DNA of 64,000 nt from JANSWP01 sp041941305 (GTDB lineage Bacteria > Bacteroidota > Bacteroidia > Chitinophagales > Saprospiraceae). The stretch spans positions 310,001 through 374,000 of the forward strand of contig JBGTQJ010000001.1 in the NCBI GenBank assembly GCA_041941305.1, written 5' to 3'. The notes beneath the pieces are model-generated. The model worked only from the letters and a program-made list of their open reading frames with translations, was not told the origin of the DNA and searched no databases. Made by a program: the position numbers and the translations under genes. Positions 44,801-53,200 of the stretch are shown one piece after another. Position 1 is the stretch's first letter. Every line of letters begins with the position of its first letter.

Positions 44801-46289
44801 GGATTCCTTTACCAACAAATGCGGGATCTCCAGTAGCCAAATTGATATCAAAAAGGCAATCATAAGCACCCTGATTGTCCAATAACCCTTCAACTTTGTA
44901 AATGTCTCCTGGAGGTAAATTGGTCAAATCAATATTTTCTGATTCCAAATACCCATGTTTGAATGGAGCTCCAAAATTGGGATCCCAGGCGTCCTCCCGA
45001 ACATAGAAATAACGATCATTCCCAAAATTGGCTTCTGATGTTCCTCTGTATGGATTTACAGGTGAGTGAAAGTATTCCTGGCAGCAATCCCCTTTTGTAA
45101 GTTCCGACGATTGAAGGTGCAGGTACCGTTTCCAGTTTTGCATATTTGCCTGGTAAACGGTAACATCACTGTACAATGGATCTTCAACATTATTTCTATC
45201 CTTGTATAAAGGGTCATTTTCCAGCGGAAATTTAAATCCTTCACTTGCATCTATCTGATCATAAACATCTTGATATTGAAGGTCTAATTCACTAAAAACT
45301 ACTCCGAATTCTTTTCCAATAATTTTATTCAGGAAGATATCCTTACAGGCAATGTCCAGTGGAGATTTATTCTGACCTGGGAAAAAAATGGCTTCTATTT
45401 CAGAAAAGTAATGACGATATACTTCGAAGAATTCAAAACAGCCATGGGATTCATATTCCAAAATAATTTCTCCCGTCGTATTTGGGTGGTATATTCGTTC
45501 GCAATACCAGGCTAATGTTTCGGTTTTTGGAACCACCAGGTTACCCAAAGCTTGAGGTGTTAAGCATTCGTCCTGAATCTGAACCCTTTGATTTGAGGAA
45601 TTTCTTTGAGAAAAAACCCTTCTGGTCATTTCGTATTGAGTGCCATCATCAGTCACAATTAACCAGGTGTTATCTGGTCTCAGGCGAGCTTCTAAATATT
45701 TTTCAAATCGATGTGGTATAAACACGTAGGCTTGCCCCTCTACTTTTTTTAAAACTAATCGTCCACTAAACACTCCAGGCACTGAAACCATTGGCGCATA
45801 CCAGTACAATCGACCTTCTTCTACCGCAGCATCACAATTTTCATTTTCAGAATTATAAAAGATGGGCGTAAATGGAGGCTGGCTTGTGAAATTTTTATCT
45901 CTAATCTGTCGCAATTCCTCCAGGTCATACTTATTGTAATCTTCAGTGCTTACACTAATGGTAGGCATTTCTAAACTCCAACCCTCCCCATACGGAATTC
46001 CGGAAGTATGGGGTAAATTATTCCCTGCAGCGTAGGTGGAAGCATAAGACAAGTTTGCAGAAAAGCTCATTCCAGAAGGCGTTGTTACAATTCCCAGGTT
46101 GTAAGAACTATTATAAGTCCCGGTAAACAGATTGACATCACCACTGTAAGCACCTGCATCAATCTCAGAAGCCTTTACCTCAGCAGCAGGTGCTCTTCCA
46201 TTTTCATTGCTTCCCACCAATTGGGCTTTTAGCCCTTGATAAGCCGCAAATAGGTAGAGCATCATAAATAGAGAGATTCGTGTTTTCAT
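35838..46289 (-). CDS. giant RHS/YD-repeat protein, 3483 aa
   Basis: A secreted giant (signal peptide residues 1-22, MKTRISLFMMLYLFAAYQGL). An N-terminal beta-rich region of about 1350 residues is followed by YD repeats from about 1390 (YDYDGYNRMTETRRNG, RYDAHGNVKMISNA, YNHSGQMIAQQDGN, YNYDNFGRLIQQA) to about 2230. Then comes a stretch with repeated modules of about 120 residues whose key phrase is FRI-LC-G at about residues 2260, 2381, 2506 and 2627, with a degenerate fifth at about 3065. The RHS core follows (DHLGNSRVLYQNQ near 3165, DYRGARFYDSDLGRFLSLDP near 3230, NYVLGNPVFLIDPDG). The last 215 residues form a unique tail that I cannot assign. It probably wraps its tail in a shell, as other RHS proteins do. 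There is no type IX sorting domain. Confidence 0.9.
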   Translation of the reverse strand: MKTRISLFMMLYLFAAYQGLKAQLVGSNENGRAPAAEVKASEIDAGAYSGDVNLFTGTYNSSYNLGIVTTPSGMSFSANLSYASTYAAGNNLPHTSGIPYGEGWSLEMPTISVSTEDYNKYDLEELRQIRDKNFTSQPPFTPIFYNSENENCDAAVEEGRLYWYAPMVSVPGVFSGRLVLKKVEGQAYVFIPHRFEKYLEARLRPDNTWLIVTDDGTQYEMTRRVFSQRNSSNQRVQIQDECLTPQALGNLVVPKTETLAWYCERIYHPNTTGEIILEYESHGCFEFFEVYRHYFSEIEAIFFPGQNKSPLDIACKDIFLNKIIGKEFGVVFSELDLQYQDVYDQIDASEGFKFPLENDPLYKDRNNVEDPLYSDVTVYQANMQNWKRYLHLQSSELTKGDCCQEYFHSPVNPYRGTSEANFGNDRYFYVREDAWDPNFGAPFKHGYLESENIDLTNLPPGDIYKVEGLLDNQGAYDCLFDINLATGDPAFVGKGIQSFSSNSYPFEKMDAGCYDKTVGESVFSTYQQALKWFSPSGLDNEFENYFVMPNMENDRPLYLQIGPANTDQMMEKIPRDVYAGQSFPNCDLMYPIYPDDPMDENPFSNSQNTPRITSGGAIPQNFGTGAPWLMLRDFYSQVPFYACNGDGETGWWNLENGVGNCTPCDPNQSCGWQYAPWVNEPTRARKTTTSCENGDIFLNNVRIRRFAKRPYMLKTATLRERNQLGNLVEVKELKLNYRLDKVNRVVNERVEDFCWNPIQNPNDKKIKDFSGVTTDERNILLLGSIEQLPVDGSGGSIAENPTSHFDYELSDLGGYGWQPHCEGTVAPQNFILSAINDPIGKLTKIEYFPVPEIIDNPLVSPPSNQGGYSYVISSFQYQARPVRRNITGNGGSFEHTVCLDCLQPGQWAGAICTYESNYCLKPSVCGDIKYGQEKMGLPYSYQVYMVVKGKTVQDRSNQIKEWEYDYLGGTLYFEQTKFQDNFQWDKTFTPKYGISKVVVSGPFPGDEGVGDPGGGSDNKPVVTYTHSVDPLTWGKLLEVESKDANGQLLNKITNQYEAVLAYESPLYKLNNGATDYSEYESTSRPVINGNQVTSDYINAITTWLGGIQFSNHPDFFIEENTYDIPYYYDTRYHDHLSSQGWHKDYYLHSYFIKKTSESEESFDVNGASMSTQTDYVYFDAKYNGTLSSSGSTTAYNNLGFTGNRLSWEPSWQLAATYTSSPDYGPISFQELFYYWDLANVPGQNSFAVLDEIRDNGMRTIPFETRTTTYAAGESPITRSVYSIFSDEWNNNVYLSETVTQVSDVPQGGTQQVLAFTGGVPQYPYDVLVVNSIESRNSFGQVLEELDEKELRTRYTYDPNSALVTSVTIGEGETFALTTDYTYTYGNQIKTATDPNNTELSYDYDGYNRMTETRRNGVLILEVDYSHWNNEVYVCNPWPSCNGGAAPPTPLGSWPYSSFEDRATQNYVKTTHYVTGAKKWAETSYVDPIGRALASLKDNVVLEDNIYDIWDRTILGIKPHTGSEPTINSSFPNAANAEFEYEMAPRGRITRSSKYTLSYTGDHAMYFNNAIVDANSVKTELGDVGRPTSAQDLIQGDKFWRVETIDEDDKMVIEFSNILGQKVAAITNRKENEAVDADKNVGTILRYDAHGNVKMISNAKEQLSTYTHNFLGQLFRQNTVDGGQTLFGYNHSGQMIAQQDGNNVNRVYNYDNFGRLIQQATTSSISAYLENEGAGWVEYDWTFADLLGQLQASVEAGTLEKEWFFNIFDNTQPIHGEVLGYLLTGQTGVLGRLAHGISYDLLGNPIEFKFYSHNVDGFVSWEITQFNAIGLVGDGDFAVMISYPKYNRQGSFITQNVDIIGEGRPIDYQQHYVYDSWNRIKEVYANFKDLEAQGAKAAEYTYDDVKGVVAEKTLFNSGPIVDENGELTGQSCKNIKVDEVLYAYDERFRLTNINSTLFDWTMAYDGTVINNSSQNWNGNINGTIAAYNFPEDKVLNPPDNFFGGTIYGYHYDNLNRLTRADAIVTVYNPAHPLAPTLVGNPDVMGDGHYVYDKIGNFEALSRGNSFYSEDGETMFIDMTHYGYSYGGGNNKLMSVAVSGLVDPACPLTGYTYSYDGNGNLTSDAKKGLNGVTYGRANLPYGLSITNPCDEGGNAVSYLYDINDSRIFKSHSGATEFYLRDATGQELFVYDLTTGAFSYSNFTWYVYGNDRIAKIGSDVPQPEDEDCVPAPECSEGMNIEQEVYFDNLNYITDPNQLIFPTKLFRIKLCDGTEQLLLPEEMANMPGIFVLMQQTDVPNINTEFVIENSSGISVIGLAEILQMRTGALNFYVNGYDPCDTSTWPCPDEFYACNPAISSAQATVVANLQAQGSPNVNDIPIPNTVFRIRLCDATEMYVLLTQWVQIPGAPTILQQIDVNDVAQTFDLTQNGVGPITVGLDVLVNYLLDTENDIVINDYEPCFNDPPVDEPCDPSPPDCTYDESVAQQNGFEELEKVIANAEVGDYSLPTKLFRIRLCSGEEWYVLEEELYLVPGNFVFLQEISINNASDPLTLTLSDGSLITGNFEDFLNYRADGNLEIVGDYEPCEAVDPCFLEEPDCTPEEISAQQQVIADYEAGFATFDPQLMVLSTFLYMVVFCEGTALYLLKEEMDGVNIGNHYISQAIALENLDQEFTVIVDGTLQVLTVQQILLLRASDQEILINGGGCIIKETDTEFVGEFSIQQENWTYAPIPNSPKMTVTYDKVITKNGAPFLIEQETQEVVVNRKNYYTTSRSPTDPCKLFAGGYIHAFKLATDNPSGTLDVDLSPNTVYISHPGIENWVNAQDLYFDPNDPMKFQSAVKVALYYIIDQWGLSVTGGTGGVIYDFEVELFPAPPGHGIRIEFLVYHEPAGPYVNIDPENASFDFYPMNGSFSCVATVEKKNTISSWLATFNPCNEIGIRYADHVVDLNQTEWKTLTPSTPGPFPFSLPADPPVSTVCEAPEEDFTVTCGPPLAVYEDCEYTVCDEDLPLPELPDDCCEPNPPGDGGEGGDTNGGGGGYTDGDPGILQMILPNEMVFKRAELTSYPNNLNEVRLSNGQTLFALDEELETIPDPCGEVIGTIPLPDDDTPLNLTLRVGNQIVNMGNTSLNTIFQLRADNRIMQLGVAATVGPDPTGDPFPTFTFFIKDHLGNSRVLYQNQFEACDEYSVLYVLEHVVDYYPYGKTLREYVYARERFQTTDHERDEETGLDYRGARFYDSDLGRFLSLDPMAVEFPGWSDYNYVLGNPVFLIDPDGKAPLCPECGTIPIPSNAKLNILFPILDFTAMVNGKINSLDGKDQRGLSSLKTPLDNAIQASFDEGFSTYKGTLEDSFFGINDKITVEISHSIIESSLIKIGESQGDLTFSSNFDSGTDESGGNEKGGEDSGFFAKLFDNTKQTVSFSMGSITNLKDQTFFKYKGKIETFVTVRMQRIGPRDAISSTPDHRTFKLESDAEIITTYNLLNEVQNK

Positions 46290-46328
46290 AATTGATATTT
46301 TTTAGTTTTTATAATAAATTCAAAAAGC

Positions 46329-46351
46329 GGCTGGGCAAATTTTGCCCAGCC
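46329..46351. repeat. 11-bp hairpin upstream of the RHS gene
   Basis: GGCTGGGCAAA at 46329-46339 pairs perfectly with 46341-46351 across one base. It lies about 40 bases before the RHS start, in the leader of its minus-strand mRNA or in its promoter. Confidence 0.7.
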
Positions 46352-46605
46352 TGCGAATAGAACACAACTCCATTTCCCTAGCGCAGGGGACATGGATGAA
46401 AAAGAATTGTTTCAGTAAATTCTAAGAGATGTTTGACCCAAAACTTCATATATGATTCAACCGGATAGCGAATCGCGAAGTCTAAATAATAACTATGGTG
46501 GATGAGGGTAGAAGCGTCGAGACAATATAGAACGATGAGACAGACCAACTGGAGAGTTAGTACAATTTTTCATAAATTTGAACTTTAGTTTTACAATAAA
46601 TTTTT

Positions 46606-46643
46606 AAACGAAGCCGCCAACGGGTGGCTTCGTTTTTTATTTT
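46606..46643 (+). terminator. intrinsic terminator in a divergent gap with no gene before it
   Basis: AAACGAAGCC at 46606-46615 pairs with 46626-46635 and is followed by a T-rich tract (TTTATTTTTTT). It is a textbook plus-strand terminator, but no plus-strand gene precedes it in the 46290-46605 interval. It may end a short transcript (for example antisense to the RHS leader) or be a leader terminator of the operon at 46873. Confidence 0.7.
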
Positions 46644-46724
46644 TTTACTGTTTTAAAGTCCTGTCTCTCCCTCCAGGGGCGATTAAAAATAATCTGTTGT
46701 CTTGTTGTTCGTCTCACCAATTTT

Positions 46725-46814
46725 AAAAAGGTAACTTGTTATTGTCCTTTTTCTCAAAAAAAAATTCCAAAAACATTTTTTAAAAAATTTCATCTTCATT
46801 TGAAGTTACCTTTT
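46725..46814. repeat. 12-bp inverted repeat in the leader of the prepilin operon
   Basis: AAAAGGTAACTT at about 46725-46736 is complementary to AAGTTACCTTTT at 46803-46814. The second arm carries TACCTTTT, resembling a -7 box of this phylum, 59 bases before the ATG at 46873. The same GAAGTTACCTTTT word also occurs on the minus strand at about 31858-31871, before the propeller gene. Confidence 0.5.
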
Positions 46815-46872
46815 GGAAGGAGATTATACTAAGTAAGTGTTTGGACATAAATAATCTTCTAAGAGCTATAAA

Positions 46873-48144
46873 ATGAAGTATATCTGCCATCCATACCAAT
46901 ATTCACTTCCTGCTAGTGCTTTGTTTTATGCATTGATAATAGCGGTATTGATGGCAACTTTTAGTACTGCCATTATCTCACTCTTTTTTCAAAATCGCAT
47001 TTTCACAAATCAGATTGACCTACAAAAGAAATTGAACAGAAATGCAAACGCTGCATTGAATCTGCTAAAAGGAACAGAACAGGAAGTAAGTACAGCTTTT
47101 CAAGATCTATATGGAAAAGGCACTGACTCAGTATGGCTATCTAAGTTTCGATGGGGGCTTCACGAAGTAGTTGCTGTACAAGCTTTCCAACATACTCCAG
47201 GAGGAAAAGAGCAGTGTTCCAAAGTTCTATTTTTAGGTTCCAGACCAAAGTCAGGAATACAAACTGCTGCGCTTTATTTAGAAGACAATTCAATGCCTTT
47301 GAGTCTGGTAGGCAATACGCATATAGTCGGTACAGCTTATTTACCGCTGGCTGGAGTCAAAAGTGGGAATGTAAATGGAAAAACATTCTATGGAGATGAA
47401 TTAATATCTGGAGCCCAAAAAACCAGCTCAAAAAATTTACCTCTTATTGATGGTAATGCTATTGAGCATTTAAAGAACTTGTCAGGAAAGACTAACACGC
47501 ACTCTCAACAAAGTTTGCCGGACTCGGTCCGGCATTCTTTTTTTGAAGAACCGCTTTTCTATCGAAGTGCTGTTATCCATATCCAAAATCAAATACTTAA
47601 GGGGAACATTTGTTTGATTGCAGATAGCCTGATTTATTTCAGCCGTGATGCTATTGTTGAAGACATTCTGGTTATAGCACCAAAGATTTATTTTGAAGAG
47701 GAGTTTGAAGGCAACTTGCAGGCATTCGCAAGTCAAAAATTGGAAATTGGAAATGGGATTCATCTACACTATCCAAGCATTGCAGGAATCATACAACCTG
47801 AATCTTCAGAAATTTTGTCGGTTCTGAAAATCGCTTCCAACTCGATAATTGAGGGTTTGGTAATATCCATGGATGAAAGCCTTGCGAAGCCCATACCCCT
47901 GATAAATATTCAAAAGAACAGTTTGATAATAGGTCAAGTTTACTCCAGTGGCAATCTGGATTTGAAAGCAGAGGTACATGGCAATGTTATTACGGCAAAA
48001 TTTAAATTGCAAACTCCTTCTTCCAACTACGATAATCACTTATTGGATGTAGCTATCCGATACGATGAACGATCTGAATTTTTCATCCCTCCCAGTTTTC
48101 TGGAAGGAAAGGGAGCACCAGCAATTGTAAAATGGCTTTATTAA
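46873..48144 (+). CDS. prepilin-like protein with beta-helix domain, 423 aa
   Basis: The N-terminus has one transmembrane helix of PilX/GspK style (residues about 16-36, SALFYALIIAVLMATFSTAI) with ISLFFQNRIFT after it, but no canonical leader glycine, so processing is uncertain. The body from about 130 to 400 has regular short strands and hydrophobic ladder patterns (GNTHIVGTAYLPLAGVKSGN, IVEDILVIAPKIYFEEEFEG, IIGQVYSSGNLDLKAEVHGN) like a parallel beta helix or bactofilin-type fold. It opens the plus-strand operon; its stop overlaps the next start by 13 bases. I infer a minor pilin-like or tip role; the family is not named. Confidence 0.6.
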   Translation: MKYICHPYQYSLPASALFYALIIAVLMATFSTAIISLFFQNRIFTNQIDLQKKLNRNANAALNLLKGTEQEVSTAFQDLYGKGTDSVWLSKFRWGLHEVVAVQAFQHTPGGKEQCSKVLFLGSRPKSGIQTAALYLEDNSMPLSLVGNTHIVGTAYLPLAGVKSGNVNGKTFYGDELISGAQKTSSKNLPLIDGNAIEHLKNLSGKTNTHSQQSLPDSVRHSFFEEPLFYRSAVIHIQNQILKGNICLIADSLIYFSRDAIVEDILVIAPKIYFEEEFEGNLQAFASQKLEIGNGIHLHYPSIAGIIQPESSEILSVLKIASNSIIEGLVISMDESLAKPIPLINIQKNSLIIGQVYSSGNLDLKAEVHGNVITAKFKLQTPSSNYDNHLLDVAIRYDERSEFFIPPSFLEGKGAPAIVKWLY

Positions 48145-48494
48145 ATCAAATGAACAGATCTCTTCAATCCAGCACACTTGTAGAATCGGTTATTGGGATG
48201 GTTATCATCGCCGTTAGTTTTTCTATAGCATTGATGACCCTAGGAACCGTATTGAATAGTCATAAATCCACAATGAAATTTCGAGTTCAAAAAGTCCTGG
48301 ATTCAATTATAGCGGATACCCACCGCCAGCAGCGCTATTTTGATGAGTCCATGGTGTTAGAGGATTTTTTGGTTCAGAAAAAAGTGACGGTACTCCCTCA
48401 TCAAGAATCACTTTTCCAAATATCATGGGAAGTTTTGGGTATAGATGGAAAACTGATTTGTGAGCAACGAGAAATAATATTTTTCCATGAATAA
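48132..48494 (+). CDS. prepilin-like protein, PilV/GspI-type
   Basis: A 120-residue protein with a type IV pilin-like N-terminus: STLVESVIGMVIIAVSFSIA has the +5 glutamate relative to the serine before TL, followed by a hydrophobic helix. The small soluble domain has no recognisable motif. The ATG at 48132 overlaps the previous gene; a second ATG at 48150, just behind that gene's stop, is equally good. Its own stop overlaps the next start by eight bases, so expression is translationally coupled. It probably is a minor pseudopilin of the secretion machine. Confidence 0.65.
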   Translation: MALLNQMNRSLQSSTLVESVIGMVIIAVSFSIALMTLGTVLNSHKSTMKFRVQKVLDSIIADTHRQQRYFDESMVLEDFLVQKKVTVLPHQESLFQISWEVLGIDGKLICEQREIIFFHE

Positions 48495-48969
48495 TTCTTT
48501 AAAAGCTTTCACCGTAATGGAACTATTGGTTGGCATGACGCTGACAGCCATCCTTTTACAATTGGGCTTCTATGCTTTTCAATTGGTTCAAAAACAATTT
48601 CAACAAAAAAAAAGAATTTCAGAGAAACTGGAGCAAATACAATTTTTTGAATCCTCCCTTTTTCATGACAAGCTTCAATCCTTTCAAATTGAAGCCAAAG
48701 AATTAGAGCTAAATTTTACAAAGGAGCATCATTCTGTAACCTATTCATTCCAGACTGGTTTTGTTATCCGATATCATTCTGGATTTCCAAATGTCGTAGA
48801 CACTTTTTGGATTCAAGCTGATATCAAAAACACTTTTTTTCAAAAGGAACCATTATCTCATTCATTAATTGACCAATACATCATTGATTTCGAACTTTTT
48901 GGACAAGCTTATCAAATCGTTCATTCCAAAAATTACAGCGCTGCGGATTTAATTCAATATTTCAAATGA
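48487..48969 (+). CDS. prepilin-like protein, GspJ/PilW-type
   Basis: A 160-residue minor pilin candidate with a clean leader: NNSLKA followed by FTVMELLVGMTLTAILLQLG, glutamate at +5. After the helix comes a coiled region (QKQFQQKKRISEKLEQIQFF) and a beta-rich domain. GspJ-like by position and length, though no diagnostic motif is visible. The start overlaps the preceding stop by eight bases and the next gene starts at the last four bases. It would be cut by the prepilin peptidase encoded at 28813. Confidence 0.7.
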   Translation: MNNSLKAFTVMELLVGMTLTAILLQLGFYAFQLVQKQFQQKKRISEKLEQIQFFESSLFHDKLQSFQIEAKELELNFTKEHHSVTYSFQTGFVIRYHSGFPNVVDTFWIQADIKNTFFQKEPLSHSLIDQYIIDFELFGQAYQIVHSKNYSAADLIQYFK

Positions 48970-50123
48970 GTATCAACCTAAATACCTACCAATCACTTAA
49001 ACAAGCGTCTGATGGCTCCAAATCCATGAAACAGCCATCAGTTATTAATTGGGGTTGGCTCCATAAAGACATACAGTTCTCTTCCAGGCATTTGAGTATG
49101 AAACAAAAGGAAGCTTTCTATTCAGAAATGGAGGTTTTACTTACGGCAGGATTGGATTTGAAAACTGCCTTGGAATTGGTGGAGGAGGGTTGGTCTAAAG
49201 ACAATGAAAAACAATGGATTGCTCAAATTAGGCAGACTGTATTAAACGGAAACAATTTATCTACAGCATTGGAGCAAACCGGTAAATGCTCCTCATACGA
49301 AGTATTTAGTGTTCAAATTTCAGAGGAAAGTGGAAAAATGGCAACCATATTTGGGGAGCTTGCAAAGCATTTTGCCAAAAACTTGCAGTACAAAAGATTG
49401 CTTATTGGTGCACTTTCTTATCCGGCATTGGTCATATTTGTCTCTTTCCTATCTCTACTTTTTCTCTTGCAGTTTTTGGTACCTCTATTTGGCGATATCT
49501 ATACCCGATTAGACCAGCAATTACCTACAATAACCCTTGCGATAATTGAACTATCTAGGTTTGTCCAATTATATGCCGGATATTTTTCAATCCTGATTTT
49601 TTGTTTTGGAGCTTATTGTTATCATCAAAAAGACAAAATGTGGTTCCGAATATCGATGGCTTGGCTGCTAATGAGTATGCCCATATTTGGTAAACTCATT
49701 CAAAAAATTTACCTGGCAAGATTTGCTCAGGCACTAGCTTTTTTGTTGAATGCAAAAGTGCCGCTTTTGCAGGCATTGGGATTGGTCAAAAAAATGGTCA
49801 ACTTCCAACCTATTGAATCCTCAATCAATATCCTTTATGAGGAAATTCAAAAGGGAAAGTCATTCTATTCAGAGCTTCAAAAATTTCCTATTTATCCAAA
49901 AAGGATGATTGCCCTCGTCAAAGTTGGAGAAGAAGCCAATCAATTAGAAGCCATATTTGCTAAACTAGCTGCTCAATACAATGATGCCGTAGAACAAGAG
50001 ACCAAATTGCTGGGAAGCCTGATTGAACCAGTATTAATTGTTTTTTTGGCAATTGTGGTAGGTTTGGTTTTGGTTTCAATGTATTTGCCCATATTTAAAC
50101 TGGTGACGAATTTTGGGATTTGA
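48966..50123 (+). CDS. GspF/PilC-type inner-membrane platform protein
   Basis: A 385-residue protein with two T2SSF domains. The first is around residues 45-165 (EAFYSEMEVLLTAGLDLKTA, FSVQISEESGKMATIFGELA); the second near 250-370 (ARFAQALAFLLNAKVPLLQA, MIALVKVGEEANQLEAIFAK). Three hydrophobic helices are visible (about 142-170, 205-235, 355-380). This is the inner-membrane platform on which the ATPase acts to build the pseudopilus. The start overlaps the previous stop (ATGA). It is the last gene of the plus-strand half, and its natural partners are at 24009-29967. Confidence 0.92.
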   Translation: MSINLNTYQSLKQASDGSKSMKQPSVINWGWLHKDIQFSSRHLSMKQKEAFYSEMEVLLTAGLDLKTALELVEEGWSKDNEKQWIAQIRQTVLNGNNLSTALEQTGKCSSYEVFSVQISEESGKMATIFGELAKHFAKNLQYKRLLIGALSYPALVIFVSFLSLLFLLQFLVPLFGDIYTRLDQQLPTITLAIIELSRFVQLYAGYFSILIFCFGAYCYHQKDKMWFRISMAWLLMSMPIFGKLIQKIYLARFAQALAFLLNAKVPLLQALGLVKKMVNFQPIESSINILYEEIQKGKSFYSELQKFPIYPKRMIALVKVGEEANQLEAIFAKLAAQYNDAVEQETKLLGSLIEPVLIVFLAIVVGLVLVSMYLPIFKLVTNFGI

Positions 50124-50140
50124 GCGCAAGCGCTCTGGCA

Positions 50141-50173
50141 AGCTCTCCAGGAGTGGACAACTCCTGGAGAGCT
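50141..50173. terminator. 14-bp hairpin between convergent genes
   Basis: AGCTCTCCAGGAGT at 50141-50154 pairs perfectly with 50160-50173. It lies in the 80-base gap between the convergent platform protein gene and the 1113-residue secreted protein gene and can serve both as terminator, although no T-run is present on either strand. Confidence 0.7.
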
Positions 50174-50203
50174 AAGCAAAGCCTTGCTAAGCCGAGCCAG
50201 TTT

Positions 50204-53200
50204 CTACTGCTTCACCACCTTTACCATCTGATTCAACTCCTCATCCAGAAAGCGAACATAATATATACCTGCAGGATATGCCACCAAAGACAATAGACCT
50301 GTATAGGTGTTATCGTACTTCACCAATTTGAAATTTTGGATTTTCTTACCAGAGGCATCTATGATTTGAAGCGGCAAAAAGACCTCGCTCCGACTCAATC
50401 CATTGATGTCTAGGCGGAAAAGTCCCTCCGTTGGGTTTGGAAATACTTCAATGGAATAACCAAACAAAGATTCTTTGCTGGATGTCTCCAAACCTAACAT
50501 CACTGTAATCTCAAGTTCACATCCCAATGCGTCGCGCACAGCCACCTGGTATGCTCCTTCAGAAAGATTGGCAAAAAATGGCCAGGCACCAAAAGCTCCG
50601 CCATTCAGACTGTATTGGTAAGGTGGAACCCCGTTAGAAGTAATCACTTCAATTTGTCCATCGCCAGCTCCCGGAACTGATTCATTTGTAATTACGCCGG
50701 AAACATTTAAAGCACAGGTTGGCAAGGTAAAGACAACTTCATACAGACAATCCAAATCGCCCTGGATGACAATGACATAGTCACCTCCAGCCAGATTGTT
50801 AAACATATTGGAAGCTTGAAAGCTCATACCTCCATCTATGCTGTATTGAAAAGGTCCGATGCCATTGACGGGCGTAATCAAAATAGTACCATCATTGGCT
50901 CCTGCAGCACTTTCGGACACAAAGTCAATATCGCCTTCCATCATACATGAAAAAGTGCCACAAAAGTCGTTGCTTTCCGAAAATCCAAAATTCACCTCCA
51001 GAATGGAAGCTAATGGCAATCCATTGGCATCTGTAATTTCGTAATAACCGTTCAAATTCTGTCCGCCAAATGGGTTGTCCAATCCATCACCTACGGCATC
51101 AAAAATAGTAAATGTGTAACAAGCCTCTGGATCCAAACACCAGGTTTCATTGATGATGGAATTTTGATTCGTATAAGGACCTCCTGATAAAATGACATCA
51201 CCAGCTTCATTTGTTATTTCCCAGGTCGTCTCTTGAGGGAAGAAATCAGTTTTTAATTCAAAATTGATATCTACTCCATCCAAAATAGCATCAAAACTTC
51301 TACTAAATCCATCATTGTCAGGAATCTCATCTGTCATGCCATTGGGGTTTAAAGTAGAAGCAAAAACTTCATTGGAACCATTCAAAAGTCCTAAAAGATT
51401 ATAAGTGAGCGTTTCTGATTCTCCGGATGCCAAATCCCCTGTCCAATTGACGCCTAAATAAAGATCTCCATTCAACTGGATTTCAATTTCTACAGTGGTC
51501 AAATTCTCTGTTCCATAATTGATCAAAACAATATCTACTGGAATGGAATCTCCACATAAGATGCCTTCCAATCCATTGATTTCCAAAATTCCGGCATCAA
51601 ATCTCGGTAGTTTGGAAACTACAACTCTAAGGGTATCATTGTTTGGAGCATCATCGCCTGTCAGTTCAGTAAATATTTTAAATTCGTAATCTCCAACAAC
51701 AGACATATCTACAGTCGGAATAAAGGTATGGGCATAGACACTATCAGTAGGCAAGATAAAATTGATGGTATCCACTATTGCAGGTCCGTTTTCGAAAATA
51801 TAGCCCACATTGAAATTTGAAATCGTATCAATTCCAAAATTTTTCACTTCAATACTGACCAATTCATTCGCAGTCAAAGCTGGAGAAGAGACTGGTTTGG
51901 AAAGGGCACTTGGTCCCATATCAGTGGTATCTCTCCCTAAATTAAATGCAAAAATTTTGGTGCTCCAAATATTCTGAGCACGGTATTCCCCCGTATACCA
52001 AAATGTTTTGTCATCATAAGGATCAACTGTCATTTGGGCATAGTCTCCAAATCGTCCGGTCTGATTGGTGCTAAAACCTTCTGTAACAACATATTCTTCT
52101 ACCGTCATTTCACCCAGGGGATCGCTGGCTCTCCGCCCCGTGAAAGCCAATCCTGGATGTGTATTTGGACTGGAAATGGAATAGCCCAAAGCTATATTTC
52201 CATTTCCATCAATAGCAATCCCTCCCATAAATCGATGCAAGCCATCATTTGGTGCGAAAGTCCCTTCTTGATAAATCGTCCAATCTCCACCAGGGTTCCT
52301 TCTCAATTCCATCCATCGAATTCCGGAAACATTATTACCCCCAGAAGCATCCGTAATAAAATTCAATACCATCACCTCGTAAGCTCCAAAATTGCGATAA
52401 TGTACCTGATGCATGATAACTTCTGGCAATCCATCAATACCTTGCCCGCCAAGCTGAGGAATACAACCAAAATTGGGTCCCGGAGCTGCACATGGGTTGG
52501 AATCATATGGAGCAGTGACAATGCTTGAGTTGTGAACAACGGTATTATTTGGATTAGCCCAATCTATTTCAAATGTAAAAATTTCAAGTTGGTCCTGGGC
52601 ACTGCCTCCCCATGCATCATCACTCATGGTCATGATCATTGGCAGTGCATCTTGGGGGGGTGCAGTCATCCCGGTCCAATCTACTGGAGTAGCCACCTGA
52701 AATCCTGGGCCTCCTCCTATCCCCGGTAATTGTATTCGCTGAATAGGTACCGTTGGTTCTCCATTCAACAAAGCCTCCCGATTGATAAAATAAGAAGGGA
52801 GCACACCTGGGCCCTGTTCATTGGTAGTAACAACCAAAGCATTTGTCCACAAACTATATTTTGGATAATCCGGGAAATTGGGTGTAGCAAAATTGTAGGC
52901 ATTCCAACTGCCTAATGGGTCAGAAGTTTCGGAAACTGCTACCAATAGTTGATTGCCGCTTGGAAATTCTGTTATATACCATCTTTCTGCTTCCTGGTCG
53001 TACAAAATAATCGGGTCTCCAGAAGAGGAAAAACCTATACTACTCCAAATGGTATTCGTTGCAATAGGGTTAGAGACTGGATTGCCTTCTTTATCAAATA
53101 CCCGCAAATATGAAGCATTAATTTGCTGAATGTAATAGTCCTTTCCGATATCACCACAAGGATCCGGCGGATTTCCTCCAAAAATATTTTGACCCATTCC

